Shown here piece by piece: positions 1 to 64,000 of a stretch of 64,000 nt of DNA. Source of the stretch: Amoebidium appalachense (Eukaryota > Ichthyosporea); contig CAVNZM010000012.1 in assembly GCA_963693365.1 (NCBI GenBank), positions 1,426,001 to 1,490,000 of the forward strand, written 5' to 3'. The position numbers were made by a program, and so were the translations under genes. The notes beneath the pieces were generated by a model that did no database searches, was not told where the DNA came from, and worked only from the letters and a program-made list of their open reading frames with translations. Every line of letters starts with the position of its first letter. Position 1 is the stretch's first letter.

Positions 1-306
1 TCGGTATCATTTGACACCATATATACTCCCATGTACTACCACATACTGTCACATACTGACTTTCAGAAGCTATCAGAGACTATCGCATGCTATCAGAAAT
101 AATTCATATACAAACAGATACTCTTATACACTACCATATACTCTCATATACTATCACATACCATCAGATACTCTCATATACTATCACATACTATCATATA
201 GTTTCATCTTTTCTTCTATATACTATCATTTTCTATCATAAATAATACTTTATCATATACTTTTTAATACAATCATACACTAACAACACCTGTACTACTG
301 TTGCAG
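1..306. repeat. AT-rich degenerate short repeat, intron or upstream sequence of the kinase gene
   Basis: The first 290 bases are built from loosely repeated units of about 10-12 bp resembling TACTATCATA and TACTCTCATA. No coding signal is visible. The stretch ends in a splice acceptor (TTGCAG, ending at 306) in front of the first recognisable kinase exon, so it is most likely the 3' part of an intron. Confidence 0.6.
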
Positions 307-10232
<9,926 letters not shown>

Positions 10233-11949
10233 CCCTTTTAACTCTGTAACGGCAAGGCCTACATTAACATTAGATAATTGTTTTTGATTTAGATTTTTTT
10301 CCCTTGATTAATTTTGATAATGACAATCATGATATTGCAGCTGGTAGCACAACCCCCCCCTTCCCCCCCCCCCCCCCCCCCCCCCCCGACCGACGCACAT
10401 GTCCCCCCCCTTTGTCACACACGCCTCCCCCCCGTTGCACCGAGGTCAAACCACACAAACACACACCGTGCACATTACACACACACACATTTCTCACTTG
10501 GTGTGTGATTGAAACACTCCGACTTGACAATAGAGCATTAATGATGTCCATTTGTTGAGCATGTAGGACACACAACTTAGAAGATCTTGTCATCACGCCT
10601 TTTACTCATGTAACTTATTTATATGGAAATGGTAGTGGCAAATGACTTGGTTAACTAGGTAGCTGTAGTTTAAAATTGATGCAAACCACTGATATTAGTT
10701 CACTAATGCAGCCCACTGGGCGCCTCTGTACTGACTGTGCATGACAGTCAGTTGTAACCTTTGAGGTATAAATAAATAATAGGCACCGACGATTGTCCAG
10801 ACATGATACATGGGATACAACCCCACCCCCCTCCCCGGGGCCCGCCCGGACACGTGTACACCTGAAGGCCGGAAGAGAAAAAAGCACTCTGATTGTAATT
10901 TATTTGGCTGTCCTGTGGATACACATGCAGGTGCCACTGAGAAATGCATGTACGTACACCGGGTGACTTCGTTGGCACACCCATGCAGAAGAGTTACCAC
11001 CATGTTGCCTAGGCCAGACAGCTGGTGTCGAAGGGATCCTTACTGACCATGTGTTTCTTAGACAAAAAGTTCAAAAGATACTAACCCGAGCCCTTGGAAC
11101 TTGACCCTTACATGTGCAAGTGCGGGCCGCTCACGATCATATCGGTTTTATGTGGTCTCCGGGCACTTTCCCCATCAACACTTAATAGAATGTATGATGT
11201 GACCACATGAGCGCAGTTACGTATACGGTAACAAGGAGCCACCACTGCCTACCAGTTGCATAGCTGGAAAATATATATTCATACTACCAATATTTATGTT
11301 TTGGCAAATGGAGTTTAGCAGATGCTAACCCCATGTAATCCTTCGAACACTCGGATCTTCTAGTTATCTGGGTGCACTGGCCATGGGTGAAGTTGGTTGT
11401 GCACCATGGTTCGAAAATTTGAAACTTTGCTGTGCAACCAGTCAAAACGCTTTAGTGGTGCTCTGTAAACCAATCAGCTCGTGCGTGCATAACGGCTGGA
11501 ACAAACTTGTCAAACACACACCGTGAGTTTACAGAAGAAGCATGATAGACGTACTGATTAGGTGACAGCAATACAAAGAGCCTCTATTGCAGTCAGTAGA
11601 GTGTGCTTCAAGAGCGTAAAATGTTATCATTATAGATAAAGGGACAAGTCACAATAAGTTATGCTGGGATGGAGCCCTCTTGACAAAGGCTTGAATGAAG
11701 TGCCACGAGTTCTTGCTGATAAAGAATATGACTTGCACATGTTTATCAATTCACCTTCCTTGAGTTTTTTTAATAGTAACTGGTGCTTTGGGATCCCTGA
11801 ATACGTTAATTTACGCTGTAGGATCTGAATGCCCACCATCCTGCCATAAGCGCTGGTTGGAACGTGAATTTCACGCTCCGCATGCCTGTTTTTTAATTGT
11901 TGGGAGAAGATAACTCTCTGTAACAGGAGGAAAAAAGAGGCCCAGCAAC
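10233..11949. other. Intergenic region between kinase and kinesin genes
   Basis: This 1.7-kb stretch lies between the kinase stop and the kinesin start and should hold the kinase 3' UTR and the kinesin promoter. It has C-runs at 10352-10387 but is otherwise low in microsatellites. I see no convincing open frame, RNA gene or TATA box. A short perfect inverted repeat, CGTGAA-T-TTCACG, lies at 11863-11875, about 75 bp before the kinesin ATG. Confidence 0.6.
11863..11875. promoter_or_regulatory. 13-bp palindrome upstream of the kinesin start
   Basis: CGTGAA-T-TTCACG is a perfect inverted repeat 75 bp upstream of the kinesin ATG. Its position fits a promoter element; no factor is assigned. Confidence 0.3.
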
Positions 11950-46958
<35,009 letters not shown>

Positions 46959-48155
46959 AACCATCCTTTTTTTTGATTTTTTTTGTGGTGGTGGGTGGGG
47001 GGGAGGGGGAGGGGGGAACAAGAAACCGCTTTAAGCGGATTGGCAGTGAGAATCATTTTAGTGGCACAGCGGAGGAGTGGGGCTATGGGCTGTTAGGCGG
47101 GTAGGGAGATGATGTAAGAGCTCTCCATATTACACAGCAATCGTTGGATGCATTAATTGTTTACGTGTGTGTCTTCGGCCGTCGGGCGGTGTGTGGGCAT
47201 GGGTGTGTGTGGGTGTATGCTTGTCCTTCTGTGTGTGTGTGCTTGTTTTGTGTTGCTCAAGCGCTGTGCGTGCTATGTTTTATACAATTTAGATGATGAG
47301 AGAGTTTTTTTGCGCCGCGGGGGGGGGGGGGGGGGGGGAGGTTAAAGACGAATGTTGGGGGTTTTGGCGGGCACAATGTGAATGAGTATTCATAGGAGCA
47401 TATAGGCAGGTTGGCATGTTGGCACAGTAAACCGTCCTTAATGGGCTTTTGCTTTCGAACAAGGCTTATCGAATGATGCAAATTAGAGGGTAGGGGGATT
47501 CATGACCAAATTTTCGTGTTTTTAATCCACATGAATCCCGAAAAGCCAGTATGTAGGCCTATGCACAATTTAGAGGTGGGGATACATTTATCTGACCTGT
47601 ATGCGCTGTACATTATTGTAAATTCAACGAAACTTAGATATATTACGTGCTATTTTAACGAATTTTAGATACATGACATGCACATGTAATGTTATATATG
47701 CCCAGTGCAGCCACATGGGGGCGTGTGCACGACCAACTTCATTGCAAACTCATTTTGATGAGATAAAAGTTCTAATGTGATGCACATGACAACACACAAC
47801 AGCCAACTCGGAAATAAATTGAAAATATCATGCCAAAGTGATACAAGGAGCGAATGATTGTTAGTGCTTCATGCAAATGTGTGCTTAGAATACGCCTATA
47901 CAAAATCAAATCTACTGTGCGATTGGATATATGGATTTATAACTCACACAAATCATCGTATCTCTGCCAATGTGGGTGCTGTTGGTGTCCACACGAATTT
48001 AGAAAGCCGCGGCAGCTGCGGGGACAGCAGGGGGGAAGGGGGTGGCGGTGGGGAAGGGGGGGAGGCTCCTACACAGCAGCCAAAAAAAAATGGGATTGCA
48101 CCTGGAAAAAAAAAAAAAAAAAAACGAGGACAAATGCAAAAGGGGGGAGGGAGGC

Positions 48156-48217
<62 letters not shown>

Positions 48218-48310
48218 AGAAGATCGACATGCACAGATGCACACGCACTGTGACATATACACAATCGCATTTACCCAGATTGTACACATGACAACAAACC
48301 CTGCATGACC

Positions 48311-48358
<48 letters not shown>

Positions 48359-48368
48359 ACACACACAC

Positions 48369-48407
<39 letters not shown>

Positions 48408-49363
48408 CGCCGGGGCCAAAAAGACAAAAGAAGAAAAGAAAGAAAATGCACACACATCCCCACAAACTTCCGCAACCCCCTAGATAGAGATCGAAGTTAG
48501 CCTGACATCTTGTGTACGATTCCCTTCCGTACTTGTTCTTTTCTTTCAGTAAGTTTTTCCTAGGCCTTTCCTTTCCTTTTTTCTTTTCTTTTCCATTTTT
48601 TGCACATGCATGTGTGTGTACGGCTGCTGTTTGGCCAACCGGCTCCAACCAATTGAACTTGCAGAAACCTGGGCATGTCTCTGAATGTAATACGAGTTAC
48701 ATAAGCCGGAGTGGCACATATATATGTACGAATGGGCTTTTAGATTCGAGTTATTGAACTGGTGTCGAGCTATTGTTTTATTGGGTAAAGAAGAGTATAG
48801 TCTTTCTCTTGTTGATGGGTAGGGAAAACACTACAACTTATGATTCGTTAAATATCATGCTTACATACGTACAAGTAAGGAGCACTTATATACAGCCTCA
48901 AGCGTTGCTCAGATATCCAGCTGTATATACTGTACACCAACAATAATAACAGGCGATAATGAACATAGCATGACATTATGCAGAAAGAATAACCCAGCTA
49001 GGGGCAAGTTAACCAATCGGGTTGAGATTTTAGTTCCTGTATTCATACAGCAATCTCATAGCCCATTGTGCATGTATTTGTGTTTGTGTTCGTGTGTTTG
49101 TGTGCGTGCTTGCATGTGCATAAGTGTGTGTGTTGGGGGGGGGGGGGGGGGGGGGGGGGTGCACGTGTGTGTGTGTGTGGTTCGAGCGTGTTTGCATGTG
49201 TGTGTGCGCGCGCAGGGTGTGTGAGTAGGCGCGCGTGTACATGTCCATTGGTCGGATCCTAGACCTTCCACCCTATTCCTCTACCTTTCCCTACATATAC
49301 ACAATCCCCGACATAGTGCTATACTTTCAGTTCAATCCCTTTCCCCAATAAGTTGCACAACCC
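46959..49363. other. Intergenic region between convergent kinesin and receptor genes
   Basis: 2.4 kb between the kinesin stop and the minus-strand receptor stop. It holds G-rich tracts (46995-47020, 47320-47338), a G-run of about 58 (48159-48216), C-runs at 48312-48357 and 48369-48406, and a G-run at 49135-49159. No convincing coding frame, tRNA or other RNA gene is visible. Both 3' UTRs should lie here. Confidence 0.65.
48159..48406. repeat. Long poly-G followed by long poly-C, potential giant hairpin
   Basis: The G-run (48159-48216) and the two C-runs (48312-48357, 48369-48406) are complementary and about 95 bp apart. Confidence 0.85.
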
Positions 49364-53051
<3,688 letters not shown>

Positions 53052-53386
53052 CCTCACACTTGATGGAATGCTGCAAAAGCCATAGTAATGATTCTCGTAC
53101 GTTTGCTTAGTGTGTAAAGAGCAATGAGCGTACGAAAGGAGGGGGTGAGTCACGCCCGAGGAGGAGGGGGGGGGGGGGGGGGGGAGATGGGGAGTGGTGG
53201 TGGTGGTGAGCGCGGGGGGGGGGGGGGGGGGGGGGGGGAGGGGCATTGGAATCACGGTTGAAAGTTCAACTGTAGGGGTGACCGTGAGCCCTGGGGAAAA
53301 AAAAAGAGAAACAACGCCCTAAACCTTTGTTTTAAGCCAAAAGTGTGGGAAGGGTTGTATGTTTCACAGTGTGTGTATCTTTTTGT

Positions 53387-53434
<48 letters not shown>

Positions 53435-53603
53435 GGGAGGTTCCGGGGAGAAGTGTGGTTTAGCAGTAGTAAAGAACAACACTGGAATGCCAATAAAAAA
53501 AGTTTTCGAAGTTCAAAAATAGTACCCCACAAGCCTTCCATTGGCCCCATGATAGAAAAATTACGTTTTCAATGTGTATCCTATTGGCCAGAAATGGTAC
53601 CAC

Positions 53604-53717
<114 letters not shown>

Positions 53718-54121
53718 CGCGTGCGCGTGCGCGTGCGTGTGTGTGTGTATGCGAATGTATGTGTGTGTGTGTGTGCATATGGTGAAAGGGGGGAAGGGGG
53801 GGAGGGTAAAGCAACCAACTATACCTTTGTTATTATAAATGTCGAATAACCGAACTCCCCATCGCAGTACCCGTTATCCCCAGGATTCGTCATTTATATC
53901 AGTTCTCAAAGGTGGTTACCCTTTTCAAATTGAATGTAACCCAAGCTTTAAGTGTATTAAATAAGCTTGGAGAAGAAGTCTCAGCGACTAGTTGTGCGTC
54001 AACTAAAACATATGGAAAAAAGAAGCTCATGTTGAATCAAGAAAAACGATTGTCTAACCTGAATTCATAGTTGTGAATTTTTTTCCTTTGTTTACTATGT
54101 AGAAGACTTCTTCAACTTAAT

Positions 54122-54154
54122 TCACGTGCACATCAAACTTCCATGTGCACGTGA
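54122..54154. promoter_or_regulatory. Inverted repeat containing CACGTG (E-box/G-box)
   Basis: TCACGTGCACAT and ATGTGCACGTGA are perfect inverted copies separated by 9 bp. Each arm contains a CACGTG hexamer, a known bHLH/bZIP site type. Location between divergent paralogs fits a regulatory site; the binding factor is inference. Confidence 0.45.
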
Positions 54155-54894
54155 GAAAACTGAGTAATTTTCTTTTTGTGTTCTTTCTAAAACTTGTACG
54201 CGCGAAGTGCCTGTCACAAAAGTCCGAAAAAAACGAAAAATGAATGTGTGCTGATGGGGCGTTTTTTCTGGCGAAAGAGTACCTCATGTAAACGAAAGGT
54301 TCCTTTCCTTTGTTTCCAAGGGGGTGAGGAATGCCGTTCAATCTACCCCCAGCCGCGGCCCACCTAGCCGCTGAGCGAATCAGCGATTCTCTAGTTGCGA
54401 TTCATTGGTTAATAATCACGTAGATAATTTGTCTTTTTCGAACTGACACCTTATTTGTACATATTTTTGCTATATTTGGTACACTTGCATAATCAACGTG
54501 CATGTTATTGTTCAAGCTATTCAAGTTGGACCATGGGACCTACACAAACCCACCAGCCCTTTGCGTAAAAGCCGCACGAGAGGCTCGTTACTGGAGCGCC
54601 TCACAGCACCTGCCAGTGGCATGCAGACACTTCTGGGCTTGTCAGAAAACATCACACACACGTGCAAGCACACATCCGCGTACGTTTTGTGTTTGTTCTT
54701 CAGTGTGCCGACGACGCAAAGGTGTTAGATCTAATTAGGATTCAGTCCAGCCACTGAAGCGGTTAACATTCACGTACTCTCCTCAAGTTGTACCGTGTCA
54801 CAAAAAACAGAAATACACTCGGTTAACATTGGCACTACGCAGAATTAAGCGTAGTTTTTGAGATTATTTTGCTGCTGCGTTTCTGTACGTTGTA

Positions 54895-54917
54895 ATAAGG
54901 TTCGACGTCGACCTTAT
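54895..54917. promoter_or_regulatory. 23-bp inverted repeat around TCGACGTCG
   Basis: Arms ATAAGGT and ACCTTAT flank TCGACGTCG. It lies about 260 bp upstream of the plus-strand receptor ATG. Confidence 0.35.
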
Positions 54918-55084
54918 AAGGCTTAATGGTATACAAGTGACCACTTCTGCATTATATCAAGTTCAAATTAGAGTCTACGGTAACGCACACCTCGGTTAAC
55001 TATCGGAAACGTCATTACACTCGCGAAAACCCATTAAGACAACAAGAAATTGAAACAAAGGTTTGAACGAGTGTGAAAAGGTTT

Positions 55085-55092
55085 TATAAAAG
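55085..55092 (+). promoter_or_regulatory. Possible TATA box of receptor copy 2
   Basis: TATAAAAG lies 84 bp upstream of the ATG at 55176, a plausible core promoter position. Confidence 0.4.
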
Positions 55093-55175
55093 AGTACAAA
55101 CCAAAGGCATTGATTCCCTCGTGAGGGTAAACAATACTTCGTGTATGGCTTAAATAGTAGAGATAGAAACTGTAA

Positions 55176-62343
<7,168 letters not shown>

Positions 62344-63527
62344 TGTATGGTTCAAATTAGTAGTATTGAACGATTACCGATAGTTTGAAGAATTCCTGCA
62401 ACTCGGGAGATTTGGCCCCAAGGTATATATGCATGTATGACTGTGTGTCAGTGAAACCATGTTTGCATAAAAGAATCCTGTTTCTGTAGTGGAGTTTCAA
62501 TGAACATGTAGCTGATGATTCGGTGCAAGTTGCCAGTAACAATCATATCATCGTTGCTTTTCAAGGTAAACTTTACTGTGGGCAATGAGTAGCGCGAGAC
62601 CCCAAAGTTACCAACATAAATTTCTAACACAGTTGTGAAAATATAATACACTGTGTTGCGTTAATTCTTAGAAGTAATTGACATGCCGCCTCTCCCCCCC
62701 CTCCCCCCCCCCCCCCCCTCCCCCCGGCCCTCCCCCCCCCCCCCCCCCCCCCCAAAGCCCTGTCTATGGACTAGGTGTTGCATGCATGAAGACTTTGCTA
62801 AGTGGCGTACCCTCCTCTCCTGTCCCCCCTCGACCCCTATGCCCCGGTCCCCCCTGCCCATCCTCCCCCGGGGCTCCCACCCGGTTCCAAGCCTACTCAA
62901 TACTAATGATCATAATGAGAGCCCCCTCCCTCCCTCCACGGCCACCGCCCGAGTCCTCCTCCTCCTCCTCCCCCCTCCCTCCCCACCCCCCCACACCTAT
63001 TGACTGCAGGCCTCTCACTTCATGGTGGCCGGATTTTCTAGCGCAGGTGAGACGGCTGTAAATTTAGACTTGCCCAAAACTCAAAAACAGACACGGAATT
63101 GAGGGGCCCAAGTTGGAGTGTTTTTTTTTTTTTTTTTAATTTTTAATTTTTAATACTATTTTTTTTGGGGGGGGGAGGGGGGAGGGGGGGGCTGGGGGCA
63201 GGGAGGGGGGGGGAGCAGGGAGGAGGGGGAGGGGGGGGCTGGGGGCAGGGAGGGGGGGGGGAGCAGGGGAAGGAGGGGGAGGGGGGGAGAGAGAGAAGGA
63301 GGGGAGGGGAGGGGAGGGGGGAAGGGGGGGGAGTGTAAACTCGCGCCGTTCGCGTGCTCGCTTACATACAGATCCACTCTGTATTCGCTATGTACTTGAT
63401 CACTCGAATGGAACAAAAGTCGCATGATGGATCAACCATCAGCGCGCGTACCTTTTGGCCTAGCAAAATGATTGTGTTGGAGCTAGGACTCGTGGGACGG
63501 TGCACGAAGCAAGCAATCCCCCCCGGA

Positions 63528-63592
<65 letters not shown>

Positions 63593-64000
63593 CACCCTTC
63601 CCCCTCCCCCCTCCCCACCATCTCCCCGGCTCAATTCCGAAGGGGGGGCTTGAAATGATTTTGTTGGAGCTAGGACTCGTGGGACGGTACACGAAGCAAG
63701 CAATCCCCCCCGGATCCCCCCCCCCCAAACAACATCCCTCCCCATCCCCCATCCCCACCATCTCCCCGGCTCAATTCCCCGGATGGTCTTTCAGAAACCG
63801 TTCAAGAAGTTTCGGAAGCTCCGAAACAATTTTTCGGAAAATCGAGCTTTGCTACGTTATCGATATACTGTGGGCCCCAGTGCCACCGATTCTACTGCAC
63901 TTTTGGGTGTTTCTAAGGACACCAAAAAAAAAACAACGTGCACCAGGATCTCCCTGCTGCCTTTCCCCCCTCCTTCTCTCTCTCTATTTCTCTCTCTTCC
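62344..64000. other. Region downstream of receptor copy 2, no gene recognised
   Basis: Contains C-runs (62694-62753), a G-rich minisatellite-like block (63166-63335, with repeated GGGGGGCTGGGGGCAGGGAG), the tandem duplication at 63460-63775 and unremarkable sequence at each end. No convincing coding frame. Confidence 0.6.
63460..63775 (+). repeat. Tandem duplication with a C62 run in the first copy
   Basis: The segment from TGTTGGAGCTAGGACTCGTG to CCACCATCTCCCCGGCTCAA occurs twice (starting at about 63475 and 63663). The C-run after GGATC is about 62 in the first copy and about 12 in the second, showing strong length change since duplication. Confidence 0.9.

Overview
This is a gene-dense, intron-rich nuclear window from a eukaryote. 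The genes are split into many short exons (about 40 to 650 bp) with GT...AG borders. Their introns are filled with long (AC)n/(GT)n, poly-C/poly-G, (CT)n and (TTTC)n tracts, which explains most of the long His-Thr, Cys-Val, poly-Pro and poly-Gly open frames. I cannot name the species. A KIF21-type kinesin, a bacterial-style ThrRS-like/uridine-kinase fusion and cAMP-receptor-like GPCRs together suggest a unicellular eukaryote, perhaps a holozoan relative of animals; that is inference only.

Layout: (1) <307-10232, plus strand: 3' part of a uridine-kinase-family nucleoside kinase, 11 exons in the window, 5' end outside it, with one apparent 1-base frameshift. (2) 11950-46958, plus strand: a complete KIF21-like kinesin (kinesin-4 family), about 45 exons and about 1415 aa, consisting of motor, coiled-coil stalk, Ser/Pro/Arg-rich linker and C-terminal WD40 propeller. 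Intron phases match at every junction, apart from three weaker splice-site choices. (3) 49364-53051, minus strand, and 55176-62343, plus strand: two paralogous seven-transmembrane receptors of the cAMP-receptor-like type, arranged head to head around a shared 2.1-kb upstream region, with the same four-exon structure and phases.

Mobile DNA sits in introns. There are four TTAA-ended MITEs (one in the kinase, three in the kinesin motor part), one TA-flanked 448-bp MITE directly after a kinesin splice donor, a 5'-truncated but open non-LTR retrotransposon (LINE) antisense in a kinesin stalk intron, and a young 3.6-kb LTR retrotransposon with no recognisable polymerase, antisense in the third intron of the plus-strand receptor.

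The most unusual pattern is repeated tandem duplication across exon-intron junctions. Copies carrying a splice donor or acceptor are found after two kinase exons and before two kinesin stalk exons, and a decayed exon copy lies upstream of motor exon 11. Two near-identical MITEs in opposite orientation flank kinesin exon 12, which encodes switch II, so the pre-mRNA could form a hairpin around that exon. A composite homopolymer of fixed order, (C)n(A)m, recurs across the introns.
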